Positions 1 through 10,822 of a stretch of 64,000 nucleotides of DNA are shown piece by piece (within the stretch, counting starts at the first letter, position 1; each line of letters starts with the position of its first letter). The position numbers were made by a program, and so were the translations under genes. The DNA is taken from contig CACWPS010000005.1 in assembly GCA_902762875.1 (NCBI GenBank), positions 141,048 to 205,047 on the forward strand. Reading direction: 5' to 3'. The stretch comes from Oscillospiraceae bacterium. GTDB taxonomy: Bacteria > Bacillota > Clostridia > Oscillospirales > Acutalibacteraceae. Under the pieces are notes generated by a model. It made no database searches. It saw nothing but the letters and a program-made list of their open reading frames with translations, and had not been told where the DNA came from.

Positions 1-78
1 CCGCAAATCGGGGACAAGCCATTGGGAGTTTTCCTGAGAAGGCGAGGCGTGGGAGTGCCGAAGTCGAAATATCCGTAT
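1..78 (+). promoter_or_regulatory. cobalamin riboswitch, 3' part (5' end outside window)
   Basis: The opening bases match the 3' half of the adenosylcobalamin riboswitch aptamer in order: CCGCAA at 2-6, GCCATTGGG near 18-26 (consensus GCCACTG), GAGAAGGCG near 36-44, then GTGCCGAAGTC and a degenerate B12-box (GTCGAAATATCC) to about 74. The upstream half lies beyond the window edge. It precedes a DUF4430 lipoprotein gene and an ECF S-component gene, which fits repression of B12 or corrinoid uptake when cobalamin is plentiful. The match is by eye; the B12 box is weaker than consensus. Confidence 0.78.
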
Positions 79-147
79 GACAAAAGCCTTTTATTATGAC
101 TGCGAGCGCCGGTTTAAAGGGTAATTTAATTTAAGGAGAAATTCAAA

Positions 148-573
148 ATGAAAAAGACAGGATTACTTAAATCGCTGTCGCTCTCCGTTTGTATCGTGCT
201 GATTGCGGTAATGGCACTCTTTACAACCGGCTGTAACGATAGCAAAACCGTTTCGACCCCTTCGGAAGCGCAGGTCTCCTCACAGACTGCGGAGTTTACC
301 TTCAAGGTGACCGATGCGAGCGGTAAGGAAACCGATTTCACAATCAACACCGATAAAAAGACGGTGGGCGAGGCTCTGCTTGAGAAAAACCTCATAGCGG
401 GTGACGACAGCGAGTACGGACTTTATGTTAAAACCGTAAACGGTGTCACCCTCGATTACGATAAGGACGGAATGTATTGGGCATTTTACGAGAACGGTCA
501 GTATGCTTCTAAGGGTGTTGACTCCACAGAGGTTACCGCAGGTGCCGAATATGCCTTTAAGGCGGAAAAATAG
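148..573 (+). CDS. DUF4430-domain lipoprotein, probable B12-uptake accessory
   Basis: The protein has 141 residues. The N-terminus is a lipoprotein signal: KK, a hydrophobic run, then TTGC with Cys29 as the lipidated residue, so the mature protein should be anchored on the outer face of the membrane. A short Ser/Thr linker follows, then one DUF4430 domain (about 50-141), the fold also found in the C-terminal domain of transcobalamin and intrinsic factor. The domain carries the typical TVGEAL segment and a 'YWAFYENG' segment. An AAGGAGA site precedes the ATG. The gene lies behind a cobalamin riboswitch and directly before an ECF S component. I infer that it captures a corrinoid and hands it to the ECF transporter; binding is not proven by sequence. 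Confidence 0.8.
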   Translation: MKKTGLLKSLSLSVCIVLIAVMALFTTGCNDSKTVSTPSEAQVSSQTAEFTFKVTDASGKETDFTINTDKKTVGEALLEKNLIAGDDSEYGLYVKTVNGVTLDYDKDGMYWAFYENGQYASKGVDSTEVTAGAEYAFKAEK

Positions 574-575
574 CC

Positions 576-1094
576 TTGAAGCTAAATATTAAGGAAATTG
601 CCGTTTTCGCCCTTTTGGGGGCGCTGATGTACTCCACTAAAATAGTAATGGAAGTACTCCCTAATGTGCATCTTTTAGGGGTGTTTATTGTGGCGATAAC
701 GGTAGTTTACAGGAAAAAAGCGCTGTATCCTATTTATGTATATGTCTTTATAAACGGTTTCTTTTCGGGCTTTGCTATGTGGTGGATACCTTATCTTTAT
801 ATATGGGCTGTCCTTTGGGGAGCGGTAATGCTGCTGCCTGAAAATATCCCGACAAAGGCAAAACCCATTGTTTATATGACGGTTTGTGCATTGCACGGCT
901 TTTTATTCGGCACCCTTTACGCCCCCGCCCAAGCGCTCTTGTTCGGGCTTGATTTTAAGGGCACGATAGCCTGGATTGCCGCAGGACTGCCCTGGGATTT
1001 TGTCCACGGTGTCAGCAATTTTATCTGCGGAACCCTTATCTGCCCGATTATAGCGGTGCTTAAGCACTCGGAAAAATATATAACGAGGAACTGA
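576..1094 (+). CDS. ECF transporter S component (probable corrinoid/B12 type)
   Basis: This 172-residue protein is almost entirely hydrophobic, with about six membrane segments, an 'AVFALLGALMYSTK' first helix and a short basic C-terminus, as in substrate-binding S components of energy-coupling factor transporters. The only start that keeps the whole first helix is the TTG at 576, two bases after the stop of the lipoprotein gene, so the pair is probably translationally coupled. No A, A' or T energising subunit is nearby; a shared ECF module elsewhere would be needed. The upstream cobalamin riboswitch and the DUF4430 partner point to a corrinoid as substrate (inference); other vitamins cannot be excluded. 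Confidence 0.72.
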   Translation: MKLNIKEIAVFALLGALMYSTKIVMEVLPNVHLLGVFIVAITVVYRKKALYPIYVYVFINGFFSGFAMWWIPYLYIWAVLWGAVMLLPENIPTKAKPIVYMTVCALHGFLFGTLYAPAQALLFGLDFKGTIAWIAAGLPWDFVHGVSNFICGTLICPIIAVLKHSEKYITRN

Positions 1095-1132
1095 AAAACC
1101 TTTTGCCTGATTTTTTCGGGCAGAAGGTTTTT
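1094..1132 (+). terminator. Rho-independent terminator of the B12-uptake operon
   Basis: A 14-pair stem (AAAAACCTTTTGCC with GGCAGAAGGTTTTT, one G-T pair) sits directly after the S-component stop and ends in a T-run. Confidence 0.85.
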
Positions 1133-1182
1133 ATAATATATATCTAATGTATTTTAAAATTCAAAACCTTGTTATGTATTTC

Positions 1183-1211
1183 TTGACATATTGCCCCCGT
1201 GGTGGTAAAAT
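1183..1211 (+). promoter_or_regulatory. sigma-A promoter for rny
   Basis: TTGACA (1183-1188), 17 bases, TAAAAT (1206-1211). The leader to rny is about 160 bases and contains a stem GCACGG (1315-1320) with CCGTGC (1350-1355), enclosing TTTACTT/AAGTAAA. Confidence 0.75.
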
Positions 1212-1379
1212 TATTAAGATAATTCATTTGTTTGTATTATACGGTTTTTCTGTATATCAGGCATTTTTCCCTTTTATGTGCTTAGAAAGGGTAGGATATA
1301 TCGCGGGGGAAAACGCACGGCTCCCGCTCGCTTTACTTCAAAGTAAAAACCGTGCTTATATATAGGAGGTTAATAAAAA

Positions 1380-2933
1380 ATGGGTGATACAGCGATATAT
1401 ATTATTTTAGCTGTTGTCGCCGTTGTGCTTGCCGTAGTAGGCTTTTTTGCAGGCTCTGCATACCGCCGCAAAACCTCGGAGGCCGCTTTAGGCTCTGCCG
1501 AGGAAGAGGCAAAGCGCATTTTGAGCGACGCTATGAAAACCGCCGAAGCAAAGAAAAAAGAGGCTTTGGTAGAAGCAAAGGACGAAATTTTTAAGCTTAG
1601 ACAGGATGCGGATAAGGACATCCGTGAACGCAGAAGCGAGGTACAGCGGCAGGAACACCGCTTACAGCAAAAGGAGGAAACCCTCGACCGTAAAATCGAC
1701 AATCTTGAGGTCAAGGAAGAAAAGCTTGCCGAGCGTTCCAAGGAGATTGACGAAAAGCTCCAGGAATGTGACAGGATAAGGCAGAGCCAGATGGAAATGC
1801 TTGAAAAGATTTCGGGCTACAGCAAGGAACAGGCAAAGGCACATTTGCTTGAACTGCTTGACGGTGAGCTAAACCACGAAAAGGCGGTTAAAATACTCGA
1901 CTATGAGCAGAGAATTAAGGAAGACTCCGACCGTATTGCCAAGAATATTATAGGCCACGCAATACAGCGCTGTGCCGCCGACCATTCTTCCGAAATGACC
2001 GTTTCGGTAGTGGCGCTCCCCAGCGACGAAATGAAGGGAAGAATAATAGGCCGTGAGGGACGCAATATCCGTGCCCTTGAAACCGCCACCGGCGTTGACC
2101 TTATTATAGACGATACTCCCGAGGCAATTACCCTTTCAAGCTTTGACCCCATAAGGCGAGAGATTGCCCGTGTGACCCTTGAAAAGCTAATACTTGACGG
2201 ACGAATCCACCCTGCAAGAATTGAGGAGACCGTAGCCAAGGCCACCGCCGAGGTTGAGGCCACCATCAAGCAGGAGGGTGAGCGTGCTATGATAGAGGCG
2301 GGCATTCACAACCTGCACCCCGAGCTTATAAAGCTTTTAGGTAAGCTGCGCTACCGTACAAGCTACGGGCAGAATGTGCTTAACCACTCCCTTGAGGTTT
2401 GCCACCTTTCGGGGCTTATGGCGACTCAGCTTGGTGAAGATGTAACCCTTGCAAAGCGTGCGGGACTGCTTCACGATATAGGCAAGGCCCTTGACCATGA
2501 GCAGGAGGGCACACACATTCAGCTCGGTGTTGAGGCGGCGAAAAAATACCGTGAAAGCGAAACGGTTATTCACGCAATTCACGCACACCACGGCGAGGTT
2601 GAGGCCAAGACCGTTATTGCCTGCATAGTTCAGGCGGCGGATGCGATTTCTGCCGCAAGACCGGGGGCTAGAAGAGAGAATATTGAGAGCTACATAAAGA
2701 GGCTCGAAAAGCTTGAGGAAATCGCAAATTCCTTCGGTGGTGTTGAGGGCTCCTACGCTATTCAGGCGGGCCGTGAAATACGCATTATTGTAAAGCCCGA
2801 GGCGGTAACGGATGACCAGATGGTGCTTATGGCCCACGATATTTCGTCCCGAATTGAAAATGAGCTTGAATATCCGGGACAGATTAAGGTAAATGTAATC
2901 AGGGAAAGCCGAGTAGTAGATTACGCAAAATAA
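1380..2933 (+). CDS. rny: ribonuclease Y
   Basis: RNase Y is the membrane-anchored endonuclease that starts mRNA decay in many Firmicutes. The 517-residue product has the standard layout: one N-terminal membrane helix (about 5-27), a long charged coiled coil (about 30-190), a KH RNA-binding domain with [10 protein letters not shown] near 220, and an HD metal-dependent phosphohydrolase domain whose catalytic HD is at about 365-366 ([12 protein letters not shown]). An AGGAGGT site lies ten bases before the ATG. It has its own promoter and terminator, so it is monocistronic. In many Firmicutes rny lies elsewhere; here it sits directly before rpoBC. Confidence 0.97.
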   Translation: MGDTAIYIILAVVAVVLAVVGFFAGSAYRRKTSEAALGSAEEEAKRILSDAMKTAEAKKKEALVEAKDEIFKLRQDADKDIRERRSEVQRQEHRLQQKEETLDRKIDNLEVKEEKLAERSKEIDEKLQECDRIRQSQMEMLEKISGYSKEQAKAHLLELLDGELNHEKAVKILDYEQRIKEDSDRIAKNIIGHAIQRCAADHSSEMTVSVVALPSDEMKGRIIGREGRNIRALETATGVDLIIDDTPEAITLSSFDPIRREIARVTLEKLILDGRIHPARIEETVAKATAEVEATIKQEGERAMIEAGIHNLHPELIKLLGKLRYRTSYGQNVLNHSLEVCHLSGLMATQLGEDVTLAKRAGLLHDIGKALDHEQEGTHIQLGVEAAKKYRESETVIHAIHAHHGEVEAKTVIACIVQAADAISAARPGARRENIESYIKRLEKLEEIANSFGGVEGSYAIQAGREIRIIVKPEAVTDDQMVLMAHDISSRIENELEYPGQIKVNVIRESRVVDYAK

Positions 2934-2950
2934 TAACAGCAAATATTGTT

Positions 2951-2995
2951 GAAGCTGTCGCAGAGGGGTGCCTCTAAGCGGCGGCTTCATTTTTT
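2951..2995 (+). terminator. terminator after rny
   Basis: GAAGCTGTCGC pairs with GCGGCGGCTTC (two G-T pairs), with an inner AGAGG/CCTCT helix, followed by a T-run. Confidence 0.8.
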
Positions 2996-3017
2996 GGAAA
3001 ATTTTTAAAAATAATGC

Positions 3018-3046
3018 TTGACTAATGCAGACAAGTGATTTATAAT
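3018..3046 (+). promoter_or_regulatory. sigma-A promoter for rpoBC
   Basis: TTGACT (3018-3023), 17 bases, TATAAT (3041-3046). It is followed by a leader of about 135 bases that ends in a small CGGC/GCCG hairpin and a GGAGGAG ribosome binding site. I see no L10-type leader structure, in keeping with the absence of rplJ and rplL. Confidence 0.82.
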
Positions 3047-3187
3047 TAATAATTACTAATGATGGGGTAATGTGCGCCTATTATATTTTATTATATATTT
3101 TTCCTTTTATTACAGCCGCCCTTTACCCTGACTGTTTATGCTATTGCGGCACTGCCGTAAAATATTTGGAGGAGTGATTGCAAACCT

Positions 3188-6100
3188 ATGGAGTCAACTT
3201 CAATGGTTAAACCTGTCAAGTTGGGTAAAAACACTCGAATGACCTTCTCGAAAATCAACGAAGTCATCGATATGCCTAATCTTATTGAGATTCAGAAGGA
3301 TTCGTACAAATGGTTTGTCGAGGAGGGGCTTAAGGAAGTCTTCAGGGATATGTCTGATATTACCGATTACAGCGGTAATCTTCGCCTGAGCTTTGTGGAT
3401 TATCATCTTGACGACACACCGAAATACGATGTCACCGAGTGTAAGGCGCGTGATACGACCTACGCCGCCCCCCTTAGAGTGACTGCTCGTCTCATTAATG
3501 TCGAGAGGGACGAGATTAAGGAGAGCGAGGTCTCGATGGGCGATTTCCCGCTTATGACAGAGGCGGGAACCTTCGTAATTAACGGTGCAGAGCGTGCCGT
3601 TGTATCCCAGCTTGTCCGTTCCCCCGGTGCTTATTATGCCGAGAAAACCGACGAAAAAACCGGCAAAAGGCTTTTTTCTTCCACAATTATTCCTAACCGA
3701 GGCGCTTGGCTTGAGTACGAAACCTCGGCTAATGATGTGCTTTATGTCCGTATAGACAAAAACCGCAAGCTGCCCATTACTACCTTTGTCCGTGCCTTGG
3801 GGCTTGGCTCCAACGAGCAGATAAGGGAGCTTTTCGGCGAGGATGAAAGACTTTCTGCAACCTTAGAGGCGGACGATACAAAGAGCGTTGAGGATGCACT
3901 TGTTGAGGTTTACAAGAAGCTCCGCCCTAGCGAGCCTGTAACTATCGAGGGTGCTAAAAGCTATCTTGAACAGCTTTTCTTTGATGCCCACCGTTATGAT
4001 ATTTCAAGGGTTGGCCGCTATAAATACAATAAAAAGTTAGCCATTGGCGCCCGTATTAAAGGCGCTGTGCTGTCACGCCCTGTTATCGACCCCATGACCG
4101 GCGAGATTTTGGCAGATGCCGACACTACCGTAAGCCGTGAATTAGCAGAGGAAATTGAGAGAAAGGGCGTACTCTCGGCATACATTAATGTAATGGATAA
4201 CGAGGGTAATGTTTCAGAGGTTAAGGTTCTCTCAAACGGTATGGTAAATCTTTCGGATTTCACCGATTTTACCGCAGAGGAATTAGAGGAGCTTGACTCC
4301 TTAGGCATTAACGAGAAGGTTTCCTTTGCCGCTTTAAAGGAACTGCTTGAAACAGCCAACAGCAAAGAGGAGCTTCGTGAGGCTGTTTTAGAGCACGCAG
4401 ACGACCTTATCCCCAAGCATATCACACTTGACGATATATTTGCTTCCGTCAGCTATTTCTTAGGTCTGCCCCATAATGTAGGCAACACCGATGATATTGA
4501 CCATTTGGGCAACCGCCGTATACGCTCTGTAGGTGAGCTTTTGCAGAACCAGTTCCGTATAGGTATTTCCCGTATGGAGAGGGTAGTAAGGGAGAAAATG
4601 ACCCTTCAAGCTCAGGATCCCGACAGTATTACTCCCCAGTCTCTTATAAATATCCGTCCTGTTGTGGCGGCTATTAAGGAGTTCTTCGGTTCTTCTCCGC
4701 TGTCCCAGTTTATGGACCAGACCAACCCCCTTTCCGAGCTTACCCACAAGCGCCGTCTTTCGGCATTAGGCCCCGGCGGACTTTCCCGTGACCGTGCATC
4801 CTTCGAGGTTCGTGACGTTCACTACACCCATTACGGCAGAATGTGTCCTATTGAGACACCTGAAGGTCCTAACATCGGTCTTATTTCCTATCTTGCAACC
4901 TTTGCTAAGATTAACAAGTACGGCTTTATCGAGACCCCCTTCCGCAAGGTTGACAAGGAGACCGGCAGGGTGCTTGACGAGGTTCGCTATATGACCGCCG
5001 ACGAAGAGGACGAGTATATCGTAGCCCAGGCAAACGAGCCGCTGGACGAGAACGGTTGCTTTGTAAACAAAAAGGTAAACGCCCGTTATCTTGACGGCTT
5101 CCAGGAGGTAGAGGCTTCCCGTGCCGACTATATGGATGTTTCGCCTAAGATGGTGGTTTCGGTTGCAACCGCTATGATTCCCTTCCTTGAGAACGACGAT
5201 ACCAACCGTGCGCTGATGGGCTCTAACATGCAGAAGCAGGCAGTTCCGCTTCTCCGCCCCGAAAACCCGATTGTTGCAACGGGTATGGAATATAAGGCGG
5301 CGGTAGACTCGGGTGTTGTTGTGCTTGCAAAGCGTGCAGGCGAGGTTATCTTTGTCAGCGCAGATTATATTAAGATTCGTGCTAAGAACGGCGAGATTGA
5401 CGAATACAAGCTTATTAAGTTCCTGCGCTCCAACCACGGAACCTGTATTAATCAGCGCCCTGTGGTGGCTGTAGGTCAGCAGGTTGAGGAGCATGAGGTT
5501 ATAGCAGACGGTCCCGCTACAAACGGCGGCGAGATTTCCCTTGGCAGAAACGCCCTTATCGGCTTTATGACTTGGGAGGGTTATAACTACGAGGACGCTG
5601 TTCTTATTAACGAGCGCCTTGTCCGTGACGATATTTACACCTCTATTCATATTGAGGAATATGAGCTTGAAGCAAGAGATACCAAGCTCGGACCCGAGGA
5701 AATCACAAGGGATATTCCGAATGTGGGCGAGGACGCACTTAAGGACCTTGACGAGCGTGGAATTATCCGCATAGGCGCCGAGGTTACTGCGGGCGATATA
5801 CTTGTAGGTAAGGTTACACCTAAGGGCGAAACCGAGCTTACCGCCGAGGAAAGACTGCTCCGTGCAATCTTCGGTGAGAAGGCAAGAGAGGTTAGAGACA
5901 CCTCCTTGCGTGTTCCCCACGGCGAATACGGCACAATAGTTGATGTTAAGGTATTCAACAGGGAAAATTCCTCTGAATTAAGCCCCGGAGTAAATGTTGT
6001 TGTCCGTTGTTATATAGCCCAGAAGCGTAAGATTTCTGTGGGCGATAAGATGGCGGGCCGCCACGGTAATAAGGGCGTTGTTTCCCGCATACTTCCTAGT

Positions 6101-7003
6101 GAAGATATGCCCTTCCTGCCCGACGGCACACCCCTTGATATAGTTCTTAACCCCTTGGGCGTTCCCTCCCGTATGAATATCGGTCAGGTGCTTGAGGTTC
6201 ACTTGGGTTATGCCGCAAGGGCGCTTGGCTGGAATATCTGCACACCTGTATTTGACGGTGCGCATGAGGACGACATCAGAAAATGTTTCTCTATGGCGGA
6301 AGATGCCACAAAGGCGGATGGCTATGAGTTTAAGGATACGGCGGGGCTTGATTTCTCCCGTATTCCCCTTAATGCCGACGCTAAAACACAGCTGTTTGAC
6401 GGCCGCACGGGTGAACCCTTTGACAACCCCGTAACCGTTGGATATATGTATTATCTTAAGCTCCATCACTTGGTTGACGATAAGATTCACGCCCGTTCTA
6501 CAGGCCCCTACTCCCTTGTTACTCAACAGCCCTTGGGCGGTAAGGCACAGTTCGGCGGTCAGCGTTTCGGAGAAATGGAGGTTTGGGCGCTTGAGGCTTA
6601 CGGTGCGGCCTATACTCTTCAGGAAATTCTTACCGTTAAGTCGGACGATGTTGTGGGCAGAGTTAAGACCTACGAGTCAATCGTTAAGGGTCAGAACATT
6701 CCGAAGCCGGGCGTACCCGAGTCCTTCAAGGTTCTTATTAAGGAGCTTCAGTCCTTGGGCCTTGATGTTAAGGTACTTGACGAGGACGAGAACGAAATCG
6801 ACCTAAAGCAGAGCTTTGACGATGACGATGATATAGGCCTCGGCTCACCGGTTATCCCCGAAGACGAGGATGCCGACTTTGAAAACGACACCGTCGCCGA
6901 CGATTTGACAGGCTTCGGTCTTGAGGACGAAAACGGCGATGCGATTGCCGACGAGGATATTGACGAATTCGCATCTGATGATGAATTTGATGACGAAATG
7001 TAA
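3188..7003 (+). CDS. rpoB: DNA-directed RNA polymerase subunit beta
   Basis: The beta subunit of RNA polymerase, 1271 residues, with the whole family sequence intact from '[17 protein letters not shown]' to '[11 protein letters not shown]'. The rifampicin pocket reads [19 protein letters not shown] followed by LSALGPGGL, the drug-sensitive form at the usual resistance positions. Conserved C-terminal motifs include [15 protein letters not shown] and the [20 protein letters not shown] block. After residue 1200 the protein ends in a strongly acidic tail with DDDDD and many D/E residues, longer than in Bacillus. rpoC starts 12 bases downstream behind a CGGAGGG site. No rplK-rplA-rplJ-rplL genes precede it, an unusual split of the usual cluster. 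Confidence 0.98.
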   Translation: MESTSMVKPVKLGKNTRMTFSKINEVIDMPNLIEIQKDSYKWFVEEGLKEVFRDMSDITDYSGNLRLSFVDYHLDDTPKYDVTECKARDTTYAAPLRVTARLINVERDEIKESEVSMGDFPLMTEAGTFVINGAERAVVSQLVRSPGAYYAEKTDEKTGKRLFSSTIIPNRGAWLEYETSANDVLYVRIDKNRKLPITTFVRALGLGSNEQIRELFGEDERLSATLEADDTKSVEDALVEVYKKLRPSEPVTIEGAKSYLEQLFFDAHRYDISRVGRYKYNKKLAIGARIKGAVLSRPVIDPMTGEILADADTTVSRELAEEIERKGVLSAYINVMDNEGNVSEVKVLSNGMVNLSDFTDFTAEELEELDSLGINEKVSFAALKELLETANSKEELREAVLEHADDLIPKHITLDDIFASVSYFLGLPHNVGNTDDIDHLGNRRIRSVGELLQNQFRIGISRMERVVREKMTLQAQDPDSITPQSLINIRPVVAAIKEFFGSSPLSQFMDQTNPLSELTHKRRLSALGPGGLSRDRASFEVRDVHYTHYGRMCPIETPEGPNIGLISYLATFAKINKYGFIETPFRKVDKETGRVLDEVRYMTADEEDEYIVAQANEPLDENGCFVNKKVNARYLDGFQEVEASRADYMDVSPKMVVSVATAMIPFLENDDTNRALMGSNMQKQAVPLLRPENPIVATGMEYKAAVDSGVVVLAKRAGEVIFVSADYIKIRAKNGEIDEYKLIKFLRSNHGTCINQRPVVAVGQQVEEHEVIADGPATNGGEISLGRNALIGFMTWEGYNYEDAVLINERLVRDDIYTSIHIEEYELEARDTKLGPEEITRDIPNVGEDALKDLDERGIIRIGAEVTAGDILVGKVTPKGETELTAEERLLRAIFGEKAREVRDTSLRVPHGEYGTIVDVKVFNRENSSELSPGVNVVVRCYIAQKRKISVGDKMAGRHGNKGVVSRILPSEDMPFLPDGTPLDIVLNPLGVPSRMNIGQVLEVHLGYAARALGWNICTPVFDGAHEDDIRKCFSMAEDATKADGYEFKDTAGLDFSRIPLNADAKTQLFDGRTGEPFDNPVTVGYMYYLKLHHLVDDKIHARSTGPYSLVTQQPLGGKAQFGGQRFGEMEVWALEAYGAAYTLQEILTVKSDDVVGRVKTYESIVKGQNIPKPGVPESFKVLIKELQSLGLDVKVLDEDENEIDLKQSFDDDDDIGLGSPVIPEDEDADFENDTVADDLTGFGLEDENGDAIADEDIDEFASDDEFDDEM

Positions 7004-7015
7004 CGGAGGGCAAAT

Positions 7016-10000
7016 ATGGCAGAAATTGAATTTGAATCAATAAAAATCGGACTTGCGTCTCCCGAACAGATAAGAAGCTGGTCTCACGGTGCGCATTTTC
7101 GGGCCCCAGAAGGACTGGGAATGTCACTGCGGTAAGTATAAGCGCATCCGTTATAAGGGTAAGGTCTGCGAGCGCTGCGGCGTAGAGGTTACCCGTGCAA
7201 AGGTGCGCAGAGAGCGTATGGGCTCTATTGAGCTCGCCGCTCCCGTTTCCCACATTTGGTATTTCAAAACTATTCCCTCCCGTATGGGCTTAGTGCTTGA
7301 TGTTACCCCCAAAGCGCTTGAGCAGGTACTCTATTTCTCACAGTACATTGTTACCGACCCCGGTACTACACCCCTTGAGAAAAAACAGCTTTTAAATGAA
7401 AAGCAGTACCGTGATATGCGTGAAAAATATGAGGACGATTTTGAAGCGGGAATGGGCGCAGAGGCTATTAAAAAGCTTCTTTGCGAAATCGACCTTGATA
7501 AAACCTGCGAGGAATTAAGAAACGAGCTTGAAAACGCCACAGGCCAAAAGAGCGTACGCCTTTTAAAGCGCCTTGAGGTGTTAGAGGCATTCAGGCAGTC
7601 AGGTAACCGTCCCGAGTGGATGATTCTTGATGTAATTCCCGTAATTCCCCCCGATTTGCGCCCGATGGTACAGCTTGACGGCGGACGCTTCGCCACAAGC
7701 GACCTAAACGACCTTTACAGACGGGTTATCAACCGTAATAACCGTCTTAAGAGACTTTTAGAGCTTAAGGCTCCCGATATAATCGTCCGCAACGAGAAGC
7801 GTATGCTTCAAGAGGCGGTAGACGCCCTTATCGATAACGGCAGACGGGGCAAGCCCGTAACAGGGCCTAACAACCGTCCCCTTAAGTCCCTTTCGGATAT
7901 GCTTAAGGGTAAGCAGGGCCGTTTCCGTCAGAACCTTCTTGGTAAGCGTGTTGACTATTCGGGCCGTTCGGTTATCGTTGTAGGACCTGAGCTTAAGATG
8001 TACCAGTGCGGTCTTCCTAAGGAAATGGCGCTTGAGCTTTTCAAGCCCTTCGTTATGAAACGCCTTGTGGAAACAAAGGCGGTCACTAATATTAAGACTG
8101 CAAGGAAGATGGTAGAGCGTGCCTCAAACGAGGTTTGGGACGCACTCGAAATGGTAATTAAAGAGCATCCTGTGCTCCTTAACCGTGCACCTACACTTCA
8201 CAGACTCGGTATTCAGGCATTTGAGCCTGTACTTGTTGAGGGTAAGGCATTAAAGCTTCACCCCCTTGTATGTACCGCATACAATGCCGACTTTGACGGC
8301 GACCAGATGGCGGTCCATGTTCCCCTGTCGGCAGAGGCTCAGGCAGAGGCCAGATTCCTTATGCTTGCTGCCAATAACCTCTTAAAGCCGTCGGACGGTA
8401 AGCCTGTTACCGTTCCTACACAGGATATGGTACTCGGTTCTTACTATTTAACCCTCGTTAAGTCGGAAGAAAAGGGTACTAATAAGGTCTTCCGTGATAA
8501 GAACGAGGCCATTATGGCTTACAGCGATAATATTATCGGTCTGCACGCTCCTATAAGGGTGCGTATGACCAATGCCGAGGGCGAAAGCGGTCTTGTTTGG
8601 ACTACTGTGGGCTTTATAATCTTCAACGAGTCTATTCCGCAGGATTTAGGCTTTGTTGACAGAAGTGACCCTGCACACAAGTTTGACCTTGAGTGGACCT
8701 TTGCGGTTAAGAACCCTGAAACGAACCATATCGAGAGTAATGACGATATTATTCAGAATAAGGTGGGCAAAAAGCAGCTGGGTAAAATTATTGACCGCTG
8801 TATCACCATTCACGGCACAAGCGAAGCCTCTATAGTGCTTGATAATGTTAAGGCTACAGGCTTTAAGTACTCCACAAAGGGCGCTATAACCGTTGCGGTT
8901 ATAGATGCGGTAATCCCGCCCGCCAAGAAGGAAATTCTTGCCGCCGCTGAAAATCAGATTGACCTTGTAACCCGTGATTACAGAAGGGGTCTTATAAGCA
9001 ACGAGGAGCGCAGCCGCCATATTATTGAAATATGGAACAAGGCCACCGAGGATGTTGCAGACGCTCTTAAGGGCAACCTTGACGAGTTCAATCCTATCTT
9101 TATGATGGCGGATTCCGGCGCCCGTGGTTCTATGAGCCAGATTAGACAGCTTGCAGGTATGCGCGGACTTATCGCAAATACCGCAGGTAAGGTAATTGAG
9201 GTTCCTATCCGTGCTAACTACCGTGAGGGTCTTAATGTACTTGAGTACTTCATTTCCTCCCGTGGTGCCCGTAAGGGACTTGCGGATACAGCGCTCCGTA
9301 CGGCCGACTCGGGTTATCTTACCCGCCGTCTCGTTGATGTTGCGCAGGATGTTATCGTTCGTGAGGACGACTGCGGTACCGAGGAAGGCCTCACCGTATT
9401 CGATATTAAGGACGGCAACCATATCTTAGAGCCCCTTGAGGAACGCTTAGAGGGAAGATATTTACTCCACGATGCGGTTCACCCCGAAACAGGGGAGATT
9501 ATCTGGTCCCATGAGGATATGGTTACGGGCGAGGGTGCCAAGAAGATCGTTGATGCGGGCATTACCCGAATTGAGATTCGCTCGGTGCTTACCTGCCACA
9601 GCCACCACGGCGTATGCAAGAAGTGCTACGGCAGAAACCTTGCCACAAGCAAGCCTGTTACAACGGGCGAGGCTGTAGGCATTGTCGCCGCACAGTCAAT
9701 CGGTGAGCCGGGTACACAGCTTACAATGCGTACCTTCCATACCGGCGGTATCGCCAGCACCGAGGATATTACACAGGGTCTTCCCCGTGTTGAAGAGCTG
9801 TTCGAGGCAAGAAGACCTAAGAGATGTGCCCTTATCGCTAAGATTGACGGCAGAGTCCGCATAGTCGAGGAAAAGAAGAGCAATGTTGTTGTTATCACTA
9901 ACGACGAGCTTAAAACCGAAGAAAAGGTCACCATTCCTTACGGCGTGCGTTGTCTTGTAAAGGACGGCGACGAGGTTAAGGCAGGCGATATGCTGATTCC

Positions 10001-10592
10001 GGGCGCTAAGTATCCTCAGGATATTTTGGAGGCTCAGGGACCCGAGGCGGTTGAAGAATATATCATCGCCGAGATTCAGAACGCTTACCGTACACAGGGT
10101 GTTGACATTAATGATAAGCACATTGAGGTTATCGTACGTCAGATGATGAGAAAGCTCCGTGTTATTGATGCCGGCTCTACAGACCTGTTACAGAATGTAA
10201 GCTATGAATATAAGGAAATAGCCGATGCAAACGCAAAGGTTCAGGAAAGAATCGATGCGGGCGAGGAGGGGCTCACCAAAGCCACCTACCGTGCTACATT
10301 GCTTGGTATTACCAAGGCTTCCTTGGCGACAGAATCCTTCCTGTCCGCCGCATCCTTCCAGGAGACCACAAGGGTTCTCACCGAGGCCGCTATTAAGGGC
10401 AAGGTTGACCCGCTGTTCGGCCTTAAGGAGAATGTTATCATCGGTAAGCTTGTTCCTGCGGGAACAGGTATGCGCTGCGAGGAAATCAACCCCGCCGCTT
10501 ATGATGAGCAGGAAAAATCCGACTCCAATGAAGAGGACGGTTTGTTCGTGACCGATACCGAGGAAGCAGCCGAAACAGTAGCTGCTGAATAA
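7016..10592 (+). CDS. rpoC: RNA polymerase subunit beta', frame broken near codon 25
   Basis: The beta' subunit carries the active-site magnesium motif NADFDGDQM, present here. The true start is the ATG at 7016, twelve bases after rpoB, and encodes the expected N-terminus ([20 protein letters not shown]) up to 7090. At that point the family segment EVKKPETINYRTLKPE..DGLFC is missing, about 23 residues, and the frame moves by one. The reading frame continues from 7092 as [16 protein letters not shown], so the Zn1 finger (CHC..CERC) and everything after it are intact to 10592. A GTG at 7089 gives an open 1167-residue frame but would lack the essential N-terminus. A missing stretch of about 68 bases is the simplest reading, and an assembly error is more likely than a dead rpoC. 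Confidence 0.9.
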
Positions 10593-10602
10593 TAGATTGA
10601 GA

Positions 10603-10784
10603 GCCTCCCTTGCCTAAAGGGAGGGGGACCGCCGGACGGCGGTGGAGGGATTAATAATGCTTCTGCAAAGCTTGTATCCCCCAGTCACGGCTTCGCCGAG
10701 ACAGCCGCTGACGGCGGCCTCCCCCTCTGTCACTCCGTGACATCTCCCCACACTGTGGGGAGTCACCCTTTAGGCAAGGGGGCC
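10603..10784. repeat. multi-hairpin palindromic repeat, copy A (with nested insert)
   Basis: It starts GCCTCCCTTGCCTAAAGGGAGG and ends CCCTTTAGGCAAGGGGGCC, so the ends form inverted repeats and each end is itself a hairpin. Inside are ACCGCC-GGAC-GGCGGT, GGAGGGAT opposed by ATCCCCC, and GTCACGGC-ttc-GCCGAGAC. A further hairpin block (10691-10760, with TCCCC/GGGGA arms) is inserted before the right end, unlike copies B and D. It lies between rpoC and mrp and may end the rpoBC transcript. Confidence 0.8.
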
Positions 10785-10822
10785 TTATTTATAAAAAATG
10801 TAAAATAAAGGAGACCTTTAAT

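Noticed and set aside
1147-1365. 72-codon frame upstream of rny
   Set aside because: It spans the rny promoter and leader, with no ribosome binding site.
4766-5920. 384-codon open frame antisense to rpoB
   Set aside because: It mirrors the codon bias of rpoB, has no ribosome binding site and no recognisable protein.
7089-7091. GTG at 7089 as the rpoC start
   Set aside because: It gives an open frame, but drops the conserved N-terminus that is encoded in the adjacent frame from 7016 behind a good ribosome binding site.
8646-9422. 258-codon open frame antisense to rpoC
   Set aside because: Shadow of rpoC codon use; no start signals or family features.
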